From assembly GCA_021324435.1 (NCBI GenBank), contig JAJPIZ010000007.1, positions 46,188 to 110,187 on the forward strand: a stretch of 64,000 bases of DNA, read 5' to 3'. This document shows, piece by piece, positions 35,001-41,898 of the stretch. The translations under genes and the position numbers were made by a program. This DNA comes from Anaerolineae bacterium (GTDB taxonomy: Bacteria > Chloroflexota > Anaerolineae > Anaerolineales > Villigracilaceae). Below the pieces are notes generated by a model. It saw only the letters and a program-made list of their open reading frames with translations, ran no database searches and was not told the DNA's origin. The number at the start of each line of letters is the position of its first letter. The stretch's first letter is position 1.

Positions 35001-35652
35001 TCAGCGCGCGCAACTGCGCCGCATGGGTTTGATCAACCCGGAAGCCAAGAAGGAATTTGACGCGGAGTCGGAACGCTATTCTTTTATGTCCGCGCAGGTA
35101 CAGGATTTGCGCCAGGCCGAAGCAGATCTGCGTCAGATGATCACGGAACTCGATGAAATGACGCGCAAGGAATTTTCGCGCACGTTCGAGGCCGTGGATA
35201 AACAATTCCGCGCCATCTTCACGCGTTTGTTCGGCGGCGGCTCGGCGCGGCTGGCATTGACCGATCCGGATAATTTGGTCGAAACGGGAATCGAAATCGA
35301 AGCGCGGTTGCCGGGGCGGCGCGAGCAGGGTTTGTCTTTACTCTCCGGCGGTGAGCGCAGTCTGACCGCCATTGCGCTGGTCTTCGCGTTGCTCAAAGTT
35401 TCGCCCACGCCGGTCTGTGTGATGGACGAAGTGGATGCGATGCTCGATGAAGCCAACGTGGGCCGCTTCCGCGATCTGCTGGTGGATTTGAGCAAAGACA
35501 CGCAGTTCATCGTCATCACGCACAACCGCAACACGGTGCAGGCCGCGGACGTGATCTACGGCGTGACGATGGGACGCGACTCGGCCAGTCAGATCATCAG
35601 TTTGAAGTTGGATGAAGTCAGTGAAGAGATGCTGGGAAATAACGGGAGATAG
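32044..35652 (+). CDS. smc: Chromosome segregation protein SMC
   Basis: A 1202-residue SMC ATPase that compacts and segregates the chromosome with ScpA/ScpB. Walker A is GPNGSGKSNIADSLRWVLGE (about 33-52), followed by a long coiled coil (about 170-500), a hinge (about 505-670, SALDVPLELETAVASALGDT and GRAALLPLGER), a second coiled coil, and the head half with LSLLSGGERSLTAIALVFAL (about 1095-1115) and Walker B VCVMDEVDAMLDEANV. Length is typical. A tandem AAATCG repeat sits immediately before the start. scpAB and ftsY are not in this window. Confidence 0.97.
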   Translation: MPLRLKSLELHGYKTFASKAVFEFASGITAIVGPNGSGKSNIADSLRWVLGEQSYSLLRGKKTEDMIFSGSEHRPRAGMASAEIIFDNTTGWLPVDFAEVAMTRRAYRDGHNEYLLNGQHVRLRDMNELLAASGLSERTYTILGQGLVDASLALKADERRRLFEEAAGVGLYRVRREEAIKRLENTQRNLERVQDIMAELEPRLKSLERQARRANEYAAAQADLRVLLREWYGYHWHHAQQQLKDTRNTVRQQEIKVHEAREAHLKAQAEYSQFRERLSGLRAQLNTWHRESAELHSQRESVSRDLAVLEERRRALTASHATLSAEQERARNEEKLARERLAEVEQEAARLQAEFDEAKNQVANAQQTLQARQSEREAAEEKLQAARNIITSLHAQKAETQARLDELSSRLDSLKQKIESAQQAIQSAEADVKKAEQAHHAAQSARTKAEDALRKAEEKLESKKKEVEKIEAERRAKLEERVARQAEYSRAQAQLDILEQAEQSLAGYAEGARFLLDAARQSRLNARGALSAALDVPLELETAVASALGDTLDAVLLEGNQIEDALQLLESEEAGRAALLPLGERNTTSLSKPNDTDCLGIASELVNAPHELRPAVDLLLGHTLIVRTRAAARRLAANIPTHARIVTLRGEVFRGDGLIIAGKTASSSTLSRPRQKRELTESLADFQNRLEALNAAIEKLSNDLTAAQREQTELEETLRHARVEFEQAQSAEQKSSADLETARRQLDWQTSQRGELQNQMSDAEKDRERLAALASEHEAQAAQAQDEVRVLASQLSELSLDEAQEQVAYWNTRLAVAEQSVNSAQARKAERQQAVERFASQGQEVQARQGEADQQLKTLDEEKGGLRERESALHERIEALRAQIEPAEKDLETAEQEENRLQGIEDAAQRNLANAERTLGQVQLDQTRRQEALDSLREKITDDFGLVSFEYAANMEGPVPLPFEGLVEQLPIVTEISSDLEEHLARQRAQLRRMGLINPEAKKEFDAESERYSFMSAQVQDLRQAEADLRQMITELDEMTRKEFSRTFEAVDKQFRAIFTRLFGGGSARLALTDPDNLVETGIEIEARLPGRREQGLSLLSGGERSLTAIALVFALLKVSPTPVCVMDEVDAMLDEANVGRFRDLLVDLSKDTQFIVITHNRNTVQAADVIYGVTMGRDSASQIISLKLDEVSEEMLGNNGR

Positions 35653-35655
35653 CCC

Positions 35656-35693
35656 CACCCGGCCAAGGAATTTGGAGAGGGTGGGGTAGGGCC
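35656..35693. repeat. Short dispersed repeat, CCCACCC...GGGTGGGGTAGGG
   Basis: Truncated member of the CCCTCACCC...GGGTGAGGG palindromic family (see 52978, 57153), right after the smc stop codon. Confidence 0.6.
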
Positions 35694-35698
35694 TTAAA

Positions 35699-35738
35699 AC
35701 AAATCGCCGCTCATTTGAGCGGCGATTGTTATTTTTAT
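35699..35738. terminator. Bidirectional terminator between smc and the foldase gene
   Basis: AAATCGCCGCTCA / TGAGCGGCGATTT-like stem with a TT loop, A-run on the left and TTATTTTT on the right; convergent genes on either side. Confidence 0.88.
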
Positions 35739-37054
35739 TGACTTGCTGAAAGACTGGCCGGGTCGGTTGGGACGATACTTTGCCAGACGTCGAACGTTTG
35801 GACTTTGTATTCGTCGCGAGCCTTCGTCAGCCAATCGCTGAATGCAGTTTGACGAGCCTGTTCGTACGCGCTGGCATCCAGCGGGACGTTTTCGTGCGCC
35901 AGCACTTGAATGATGTGGTAACCATACTGGCTCTGAATTGGCTGGCTGATCTCGCCGACCTTCAGGCTGAACGCGGCGGTTTCAAATTCGGGGACCATGG
36001 CGCCTTTGCCGAACCAGCCGAGGTCGCCGCCAACCACGGCGCTTCCGGTGTCCGTGGACATTTCTTTCGCGATGGTGGCGAAGTCTTCGCCTTTGGCGAG
36101 TCTATCCTCGACCTGTTTGGCGGTCGCTTCATCCTTGACGAGGATGTGGCGCGCCCAAACCTGTTCCTGTGTGCGCGGCGTATCGGCGGTAATCACATCG
36201 AAGAGTTTGGCGCGCAGGAGGTTGTTCGCGTACAGTTGGCGAATTTGCGCCTCTGTCAATCCCAGCTTCATCAGCGAATCTGCGCCATCTTTGTAGTTCT
36301 TTTGGAATTCCTCCAACGTGTAAGGCGTTGCAGTCGGTGTGATGCTGGCCGTGGGCGTGATGGTGGCTGTCGGGCCGAGCGTTGGAGTCGCTGTGGGCGG
36401 AATCGCAGCCGTCGGCGAGGCTGTCAGGTCAAGGGTCGGTGTGAGCGTTAGAGTCGGTGTGAGGAATTCGGTGGGCGTTGGCGTAATCGTCACAATCGCC
36501 AGGGTGTCTGGCGAAAGAGTCGGGAACGTGATCGAAGTGGGTGTGATGGTCGGAGTGGGTGTGCCGTTCGGAAAATATTGATACGATTCCTGAATCGCTT
36601 GATCAATATCCGCCTCGCTGACGGTGATGCCGCGCTTGGCGGCTTCCTGCCGAATCAGTTCCTCGTCAATCATGCGGTCGAGCACGGTCTGTCCCAGCGT
36701 GGTGGGTGAGTTGAGTTGCGCTTCGATCTGCTGAATCTGCGAGGAAAGATCCATGCCGAAATATTGAGCATATTGTTGATACTGGAGTTCCATGCGCAGG
36801 AGGCGATTGCGTTCCAGGCGGATGCGCGCCTGCCATTCTCCAATCGTCAAGTTGACATCGCCCACTTTGGCGATGGTGCGGCGCGCCTGAAGATATTTGA
36901 TATCAAGATAGCCATACACCAGCAGGCCAATGACGATGACGACGATACCGATGAAACTGATTAAAATCCAGCGCGTCTGTTGTCGTTCGCGTTCGAGTCG
37001 GGCGATATGCTTTTTTGTATGAAGCACGGGTTTTTGTTCCCGCGGGTTTGCCAT
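35735..37054 (-). CDS. Membrane-anchored PrsA/SurA-type peptidyl-prolyl isomerase
   Basis: A 439-residue exported foldase. A single transmembrane anchor (WILISFIGIVVIVIGLLVYG, about 28-48) follows a basic N-terminus, then a SurA_N-like helical region (LDRMIDEELIRQEAAKRGI). Residues about 165-255 are a low-complexity Thr/Pro linker (repeats like PTPTIT, PTATPT), and the parvulin domain comes after (ARHILVKDEATAKQVEDRL; GGDLGWFGKGAMVPEFE; QSQYGYHIIQVL). It should help fold proteins outside the membrane. The linker interrupts the chaperone region, unlike classic PrsA. Monocistronic. Confidence 0.9.
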   Translation of the reverse strand: MANPREQKPVLHTKKHIARLERERQQTRWILISFIGIVVIVIGLLVYGYLDIKYLQARRTIAKVGDVNLTIGEWQARIRLERNRLLRMELQYQQYAQYFGMDLSSQIQQIEAQLNSPTTLGQTVLDRMIDEELIRQEAAKRGITVSEADIDQAIQESYQYFPNGTPTPTITPTSITFPTLSPDTLAIVTITPTPTEFLTPTLTLTPTLDLTASPTAAIPPTATPTLGPTATITPTASITPTATPYTLEEFQKNYKDGADSLMKLGLTEAQIRQLYANNLLRAKLFDVITADTPRTQEQVWARHILVKDEATAKQVEDRLAKGEDFATIAKEMSTDTGSAVVGGDLGWFGKGAMVPEFETAAFSLKVGEISQPIQSQYGYHIIQVLAHENVPLDASAYEQARQTAFSDWLTKARDEYKVQTFDVWQSIVPTDPASLSASQ

Positions 37055-37083
37055 GTCTCTTGCTCCTTGGGCGAGTGAGCGTG

Positions 37084-37132
37084 AGGCTCACATCGCCTGC
37101 TTCGGTGACGTGAGTCACCGAAGTATTGTGTA
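37084..37132. repeat. Dispersed repeat, CACCGAAG/TCGGTGACGTGAGTCACCGA family
   Basis: CTTCGGTGACGTGAGTCACCGAAG is a palindrome (written here in two parts: CTTCGGTGAC, then GTGAGTCACCGAAG). Member of the family at 37540, 54025, 55490 and 56245. Lies just upstream of the foldase start. Confidence 0.7.
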
Positions 37133-37170
37133 GGTTGGAATGAAACCTTTTGAGTTGAGTATTAGAAATG

Positions 37171-37204
37171 CGGGGCATGGACAATTGCCATGCCCCGTTT
37201 TGTG
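37171..37204. terminator. Hairpin downstream of rpsR
   Basis: CGGGGCATGG / CCATGCCCCG around ACAATTG. The T-run (TTTTGTGTT) is on the plus-strand side, so termination of rpsR on the minus strand would rely on a weaker tail (CATTTC). Confidence 0.6.
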
Positions 37205-37207
37205 TTG

Positions 37208-37501
37208 CTAGCGGGGATTATCTTCCCAACGCGCTCCCGTGAAAGGGAGCAGGGCGATGTGCCGGGCGCGTTTGATGGCGCCGGCCAGCACGCGCTGATG
37301 ACGGGCGCAGGTGCCCGTCTGGCGTCGGGGACGAATCTTGCCTTCGTCAGTGACGAAGCGCTTGAGCATATCCGCCTTTTTGTAGTCAATGCTCAGGCTT
37401 TTGTCAGCGCAAAACTGACATGTTTTCGGGCGCGCGAAGTAACGGCGTTCCCCGGGGCCGCCTTCATTGCCGCCTTCGTTATTCACTCTTTCTTCTGCCA
37501 T
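37208..37501 (-). CDS. rpsR: 30S ribosomal protein S18
   Basis: A 97-residue S18. A Gly/Glu-rich N-terminus precedes the conserved core [23 protein letters not shown] and the RNA-binding ETGKI-like segment [33 protein letters not shown] together with the Cys of GTCARH indicates a zinc-binding form of S18. It is the last gene of rpsF-ssb-rpsR, separated from ssb by about 100 nt containing a dispersed repeat. In the ribosome S18 pairs with S6. Confidence 0.97.
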   Translation of the reverse strand: MAEERVNNEGGNEGGPGERRYFARPKTCQFCADKSLSIDYKKADMLKRFVTDEGKIRPRRQTGTCARHQRVLAGAIKRARHIALLPFTGARWEDNPR

Positions 37502-37539
37502 TCTTTACTCCATCTTTCATAAGTCGGAGTGATATTCCG

Positions 37540-37606
37540 ACTTGCATTGCTCCGACGACTCACGTCGTCGGAGTGGACGATGTGGGCTTGATGCCCGCTC
37601 GTCTCA
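37540..37606. repeat. Dispersed repeat, CTCCGACGACTCACGTCGTCGGAG family
   Basis: CTCCGACGACTCACGTCGTC continues to GGAG as a near-perfect palindrome, followed by a second hairpin GGGCTTGATGCCC. It fills the ssb-rpsR gap inside a ribosomal operon without ending it. Confidence 0.8.
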
Positions 37607-38020
37607 GAACGGGAACTCATCTTCACTGGCGGCGGGTTCGCCCTCCACAGGCGCAGATTGTTCCTCGCTGCCATGATTGGCATCCCGGCGATCTCCGAGC
37701 ATCATCATTTCGCTGGCGACGATTTCGACGCTGGTATGTTTCTGTCCTTCTTTGTCGTCCCAGCGGCGCGTTTGCAAGCGGCCTTCGATGTATACCTGCT
37801 GGCCTTTGGCGAGATACTGCTTGCAGATCTCAGCCAGATTGCCCCACGCCACGATGTTGAACCACTCGGTCTCGTTGTGACGCTCTCCGTCGGCGCTGTT
37901 CCAGGACCTGCTGACGGCCACTGTAAAGGTGGTGACGGGCCGGCCCGAGGGCGTGTAACGCATTTCCGGGTCCTTGCCAAGATGACCAATGATCATTACT
38001 TTGTTCAAGCCTCGGCTCAT
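37604..38020 (-). CDS. ssb: Single-stranded DNA-binding protein
   Basis: A 138-residue SSB: OB fold with LNKVMIIGHLGKDPEMRYTPSG, ETEWFNIVAWGNLAEICKQYLAKG and QQVYIEGRLQTRRWDDKEG, an acidic linker, and the C-terminal protein-interaction tip DEFPF that recruits repair and replication partners. AGGAGAAGG precedes the ATG. Middle gene of the widespread rpsF-ssb-rpsR operon. The tip ends exactly where a dispersed repeat begins, so the repeat has inserted just after the stop codon. Confidence 0.97.
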   Translation of the reverse strand: MSRGLNKVMIIGHLGKDPEMRYTPSGRPVTTFTVAVSRSWNSADGERHNETEWFNIVAWGNLAEICKQYLAKGQQVYIEGRLQTRRWDDKEGQKHTSVEIVASEMMMLGDRRDANHGSEEQSAPVEGEPAASEDEFPF

Positions 38021-38065
38021 ATCCTTCTCCTTTTTTTCTAAACAAATAAACCGGGCAACACAAAA

Positions 38066-38350
38066 TTATGCAACGAGCGTCAGCATATGCCGCATGACCG
38101 TTTCAGTATAACGGATATTCTGTTCAAGTGCGGCGGTAGTGGCGGGCGTGAGGGACAGGTTGAACAAAACATAGTTGCCTTCGCGATGTTTGCGAATCTG
38201 GTAAGCCATCTTTCGCTTGCCCCAAACATCTACCTTGTCCACACTACCGCCGGATTCGGTCACCCAGCCCTTGACGCGGTCGAGCACGCCGTTAAAAGCG
38301 GCCTCGTCCAGGTCGGGCTGGATCACACAAACCAATTCATATTTGCGCAT
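38066..38350 (-). CDS. rpsF: 30S ribosomal protein S6
   Basis: A 94-residue S6 with the typical RNA-recognition-like fold: YELVCVIQPDLDEAAFNGVL, VDVWGKRKMAYQIRKHREGNYVLFNL and the C-terminal YTETVMRHMLTLVA. S6 binds S18 in the 30S platform. AAGGAGG lies just before the ATG. A TACAAT box at 38447-38452 and a leader hairpin at 38376-38407 precede it. Confidence 0.96.
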   Translation of the reverse strand: MRKYELVCVIQPDLDEAAFNGVLDRVKGWVTESGGSVDKVDVWGKRKMAYQIRKHREGNYVLFNLSLTPATTAALEQNIRYTETVMRHMLTLVA

Positions 38351-38375
38351 GGGGATGCCTCCTTTCCATGGGATT

Positions 38376-38407
38376 GCTCTCGTTCAAACCGTGGGTAAGT
38401 CGAGAGC
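38376..38407 (-). promoter_or_regulatory. Leader hairpin of the rpsF operon
   Basis: On the minus strand GCTCTCG and CGAGAGC form a 7-bp stem enclosing an 18-nt loop with ACCCACGG, 26 nt before the rpsF start. S6:S18 complexes bind a stem with a CCG-containing bulge in rpsF leaders of many bacteria; the placement fits but the exact motif is not certain here. Confidence 0.4.
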
Positions 38408-38446
38408 GGAAAGGCACGATTGAAACGTACCTTACAAAGCGGGCTG

Positions 38447-38452
38447 ATTGTA
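38447..38452 (-). promoter_or_regulatory. -10 box of the rpsF-ssb-rpsR operon
   Basis: TACAAT on the minus strand about 97 nt upstream of rpsF, giving an untranslated leader that contains the hairpin at 38376-38407. No strong -35. Confidence 0.4.
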
Positions 38453-38484
38453 CGCTAAGAATTTGATTTTGGGGAGGGAGGAGG

Positions 38485-38571
38485 ATGCGTCGCACCTTAC
38501 GGGCAGATAAAGCCGCTTAATCAGCGAAATATCATCGAGAGGCTTATCCCGTCAAATATGGTGCGACGCAT
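38485..38571. repeat. 87-bp inverted-repeat element with nested stems
   Basis: Perfect 12-bp terminal inverted repeats ATGCGTCGCACC / GGTGCGACGCAT enclose an interior that folds further: ACGGG with CCCGT, GATAAAGCC with GGCTTATC, and a CGCT/AGCG hairpin. The element has no ORF and lies between the divergently placed ends of the rpsF promoter and the PHP gene. It could be a MITE or a small structured RNA; no second copy is seen in the window. Confidence 0.65.
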
Positions 38572-38591
38572 TCGCGGATCTCTCCGCGTCT

Positions 38592-39674
38592 TTACCGGAC
38601 GTAAATCGGGTTGCTGAAAATCCAGCCTCGTCTGCGTCCGAGGAATTTCCGATATGCTTCGACGCGATAGACGCCAGGTTCGGTCGCGATGTAAGTTAGC
38701 GCCTGGCTTTTTCGCGCGGACTGGATGACATGTCCATCTTTGATGAATCTGATCTCTGCAAAGTAGGGCAGATGCGCCTGCAACGTGACGCCGCCTCGAG
38801 CGGGGATTTCATCTCCCATAATGGCGGCCGCCTCGCGTCCCTGGGCGGTGAAGCGGAAGCCGCGCGTGGGCGCGGGCAGGTCATAGCCGATAAAACAATG
38901 TCCCGCGGCCAGTGCATCGCAGATCATCCGCTTGTCCGTCTCAACATTTCCGCTCAACTCATTTGGAATCAAGACATGAGTGTTGATCGTGCGGAAATGA
39001 AAATCGTATGGAAAGATAATTTTATTCAACGGTCCGAGATGATAGCGGATGGCGTGCGAGTCAGAGCCGCCGATGGCGACCACGCGCCTGCTGACGAGCA
39101 GTTCGTCCCACTTGCGAAGTGTATCTGGAAGAGGGGCGCGTGCGATTAGCGCGGGGAAGTAAGCGTAGAACAGCCCGTGCAGTTTCGTTGGGATGACGGT
39201 TTTGAATTCGCTCAACGCGTTCCATAGTTCGATGCCCGTGTAATTCGTGACGAACCAATCCATCCACGAGATGTCGGTCTCGTTGAAGGCTGGCGCGGCC
39301 GGATCGTTTGGGTGCGCGATGAACGAAAGCCCGCCCGAATCTTTGACGGCGTTGATCAGAGTCTGAGGATCGTCGGCCAGCGTTGCCAGGTCCTGCCCCG
39401 AGCCGAAGACCAGCAAATGATTCTTTTGCGGGTCGCGGTCCTGGTCGTGAATTTCCTGCCCGATCAACATCAGAACTTTGCGTTCTCTTGCCCTTTGTTC
39501 TTTGAGGGTGTCGTTTTTATAATAGCCCTCGAAGCCCTGCACGAGCACGTTATGATCGGTGACGATGACAGCATCCAGACCGCATTTGAGCGCGGCGTCG
39601 GCGATATCGTGGTGACTGCCGCCCCCATCCGAATAGCGCGTGTGCATGTGCAGGTTGACGACGATTTCTTCCAT
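38592..39674 (-). CDS. PHP-domain phosphoesterase
   Basis: A 360-residue protein with an N-terminal PHP domain: metal-binding NLHMHTRYSDGGGS (residues 6-19 after the chosen start), VIVTDHNVLVQG and SFIAHPNDP, with GGSDSHAI further on. PHP enzymes are trinuclear-metal phosphoesterases acting on nucleic acids or small phosphates. The last 80 residues (ARGGVTLQAHLPYFAEIRFI onward) look like a beta-sandwich seen in PHP proteins that act outside polymerases. ATG 39674 with GAGAG upstream is preferred over one five codons earlier. Substrate unknown. Confidence 0.88.
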   Translation of the reverse strand: MEEIVVNLHMHTRYSDGGGSHHDIADAALKCGLDAVIVTDHNVLVQGFEGYYKNDTLKEQRARERKVLMLIGQEIHDQDRDPQKNHLLVFGSGQDLATLADDPQTLINAVKDSGGLSFIAHPNDPAAPAFNETDISWMDWFVTNYTGIELWNALSEFKTVIPTKLHGLFYAYFPALIARAPLPDTLRKWDELLVSRRVVAIGGSDSHAIRYHLGPLNKIIFPYDFHFRTINTHVLIPNELSGNVETDKRMICDALAAGHCFIGYDLPAPTRGFRFTAQGREAAAIMGDEIPARGGVTLQAHLPYFAEIRFIKDGHVIQSARKSQALTYIATEPGVYRVEAYRKFLGRRRGWIFSNPIYVR

Positions 39675-39690
39675 GAATTCTCTCTTCATG

Positions 39691-39722
39691 ACGTGACAGT
39701 CACTTGCAAGTGACTGTCACGT
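39691..39722. repeat. 32-bp perfect palindrome
   Basis: ACGTGACAGTCACTTG followed by its exact complement. It lies between the divergent PHP and secG genes, 19 bases upstream of the secG -35 box (39741), where it could also bind a dimeric regulator, but its form resembles the other short palindromic repeats here. Confidence 0.7.
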
Positions 39723-39740
39723 TGACTGCAGAATGCTTAG

Positions 39741-39770
39741 TTGACGAGTTTCTTTAATAGCAGGTATAAT
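39741..39770 (+). promoter_or_regulatory. Sigma-70-type promoter of secG
   Basis: TTGACG (39741-39746), 18-bp spacer, TATAAT (39765-39770). Both boxes are near consensus. Confidence 0.75.
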
Positions 39771-39799
39771 TTGCCCGCTCATTTTCAGGAGGCATACGC

Positions 39800-40024
39800 A
39801 TGATCAAGTTTCTCGACATCGCGCTGATTATAACCGCTGTAGGACTCATCCTCAGCGTTATTCTACAGAGCAAAGGCGCAGGCCTGGGCGGACTGACGGG
39901 TTCCGATGCCAGCAGTGTGTTCACCGCGCGCCGCGGCATCGAGCGCGTCTTGTTCTGGGTTACGATTGTATTGAGCGTGATCTTCTTTGTGCTTTCGCTC
40001 GTCATCGTGATTCTTGGACGTTAA
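39800..40024 (+). CDS. secG: Protein translocase subunit SecG
   Basis: A 74-residue SecG, the small stabilising subunit of the SecYEG export channel. Two membrane helices (about 3-22 and 52-71) flank the conserved cytoplasmic loop LQSKGAGLGGLTGSDASSVFTARRG. CAGGAGG lies before the ATG and a strong promoter upstream. Single gene followed by a terminator-like hairpin. Confidence 0.95.
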   Translation: MIKFLDIALIITAVGLILSVILQSKGAGLGGLTGSDASSVFTARRGIERVLFWVTIVLSVIFFVLSLVIVILGR

Positions 40025-40036
40025 CGCCACCGACAT

Positions 40037-40110
40037 AAGAAAGGCCGGCTGTCCGCGCTGGGGTCTTGACATGCTTGACCGGCGGGGAATGGCGTCGGCC
40101 TTTCTTTATT
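40037..40110 (+). terminator. Long hairpin terminator after secG
   Basis: AAGAAAGGCCG / CGGCCTTTCTT outer stem around about 50 nt that contain GGTC/GACC pairs, followed by TATTTATG. The interior looks structured but lacks the conserved core of SRP RNA, so it is called a terminator only. Confidence 0.65.
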
Positions 40111-40138
40111 TATGCCCATCTCTGACTTTATTTCCATT

Positions 40139-41830
40139 ATGAAACGTTTACGCTGGCAGATCGCGGTGGTGCTCGCGACACTGGTCATTGTGGCTGTGCT
40201 CTTGTTCAGCCAACAGCCGGTGATCGCGCCGACTCAGCCGCAAGCCGCCCCCGGCGGAGTTTATACCGAGGCCCTCATCGGCTCGCTCGGACGACTCAAC
40301 CCGCTCCTCGATTGGAACAACCCCGCAGATCGCGATGTGAATCGCCTGATCTTTAGCGGCCTGATGAAGTTCGACGCGCATGGCCTGCCTCAACCTGATC
40401 TCGCAGAATCATGGGGCGCTTCCGCCGACGGAACGATCTATAACTTCACATTGCGCGCGAATGCCGTCTGGCACGATGGCACACCGGTCACCAGCGATGA
40501 CGTGATCTTCACGATTGATTTGATCAAAACCAGTTCGTTCTATCCTCAGGACATCAAGGACCTGTGGAATAAGATTGACGTCAAGAAATTGAACGACCAC
40601 AATTTGAAATTCACCCTGCCCGAACCGTTCGCACCTTTCCTTGACTATGTAACGTTCGGCGTGCTTCCCCGGCATTTGCTCAACTCCACGCCTCCTGAAC
40701 AACTTGCGAACGCCGACTTCAACATCAGGCCGGTTGGGACCGGACCATATAAATTCGATCACTTTATTATCGGCGGCAATGGTCAGGCTACAGGTGTGGT
40801 GTTGACTCATAATGACAGTTACTACGGCCAGAAGCCTTTTATTTCTCAAGTCGTGTTTCGATATTATCCCGATTCAAAAACCGCGTTCGACGCATACAAA
40901 CAAGGCGAAGTGCTCGGCATCAGCCAGCTCACGCCGGACATTCTGCCGCAGGCCCTGCTGGAGCCTGCTCTTTCTGTTTACACGAGTGGCCTGCCTGAAA
41001 TGAGCATCATCCTTTTTAACTTGAAGAATAATGAAGTCCAGTTTCTTCAGAACGCGAATGTGCGCCGCGCTTTGATGCTGGGATTGAATCGCGATTATCT
41101 GGTCTCTGCGTTTCTGCATGGACAGGCGATTATCGCCGATGGGCCAATCATGCCCGGCTCGTGGGCGCATTACGACGGCGTCGAACACATCGGTTATGAT
41201 CCGGATGCGGCGGTGGCTTTGCTCAAAAGCGAAGGCTATGTGATCCCGGCCACGGGCGGGACAGTGCGTTCCAAAGACAACGAGTCGCTGGTGTTGAATC
41301 TCGTTCATCCGGACGACGCGCTCCATACTCAGATCGCGCAAGCCATTCAGCAACAGTGGGCATTGATTGGCGTTCAGGTTAATTTGCAAGCCGTTCCCTA
41401 TGATCAGATCGTTTCCGATTATCTTGGCCCGCGGACGTATCAGGCCGCGCTGGTGGATCTTAATACGGCGCGCACACCCGACCCCGATCCATATCCGTTC
41501 TGGCATCAGGCCGAAGCCACCGGCGGACAGAATTACTCACAATGGGATAACCGCGCTGCCAGCGAATATCTTGAACAAGCGCGCACCGAAACGGACTTTA
41601 CCATACGTGCGCGTTTGTATCGGAACTTTCAAGTGGTCTTTGCAAAGGAACTGCCTTCGCTTCCCTTGTATTACCCAGTCTATAGCTATGGCGTGGATGC
41701 GCAGGTGCGCGGTCTGCAAACGGCGCCCTTGTTGTACGATACAAGCGACCGCCTTGCGTTCATCGAAGACTGGTACGTGGTCACTCGCCGCGCGCTCGAA
41801 CAGACTCCTCAGCCGACCGTCGGGCCGTAA
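40139..41830 (+). CDS. Family 5 extracellular solute-binding protein (peptide/oligopeptide type)
   Basis: A 563-residue SBP_bac_5 protein, the binding component of peptide/nickel ABC importers. An N-terminal membrane anchor (WQIAVVLATLVIVAVLLF) is followed by the family pattern PLLDWNNPADRDVNRLIFSGLM, DLAESWGASADGTIYNFTLR, AVWHDGTPVTSDDVIFTIDL, PVGTGPYKFDHF and NVRRALMLGLNRDYLV. No permease or ATPase genes lie nearby, so it is an orphan or acts with a remote transporter. An ATG nine codons upstream abuts the preceding terminator and is less likely. Anchored by a helix, not a lipobox. Confidence 0.92.
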   Translation: MKRLRWQIAVVLATLVIVAVLLFSQQPVIAPTQPQAAPGGVYTEALIGSLGRLNPLLDWNNPADRDVNRLIFSGLMKFDAHGLPQPDLAESWGASADGTIYNFTLRANAVWHDGTPVTSDDVIFTIDLIKTSSFYPQDIKDLWNKIDVKKLNDHNLKFTLPEPFAPFLDYVTFGVLPRHLLNSTPPEQLANADFNIRPVGTGPYKFDHFIIGGNGQATGVVLTHNDSYYGQKPFISQVVFRYYPDSKTAFDAYKQGEVLGISQLTPDILPQALLEPALSVYTSGLPEMSIILFNLKNNEVQFLQNANVRRALMLGLNRDYLVSAFLHGQAIIADGPIMPGSWAHYDGVEHIGYDPDAAVALLKSEGYVIPATGGTVRSKDNESLVLNLVHPDDALHTQIAQAIQQQWALIGVQVNLQAVPYDQIVSDYLGPRTYQAALVDLNTARTPDPDPYPFWHQAEATGGQNYSQWDNRAASEYLEQARTETDFTIRARLYRNFQVVFAKELPSLPLYYPVYSYGVDAQVRGLQTAPLLYDTSDRLAFIEDWYVVTRRALEQTPQPTVGP

Positions 41831-41898
41831 CAAATCTTTCATGGCGAATTCTTCGGAACGGAATTCGCTTTTCTTTGTCATATCAAACAGGAGCCATC

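Noticed and set aside
40037..40110. Small SRP RNA after secG
   Set aside because: A GGTC/GACC stem is present, but the conserved GGAAG tetraloop and A-C-rich asymmetric loop core of SRP RNA are missing; it is adequately explained as a terminator.
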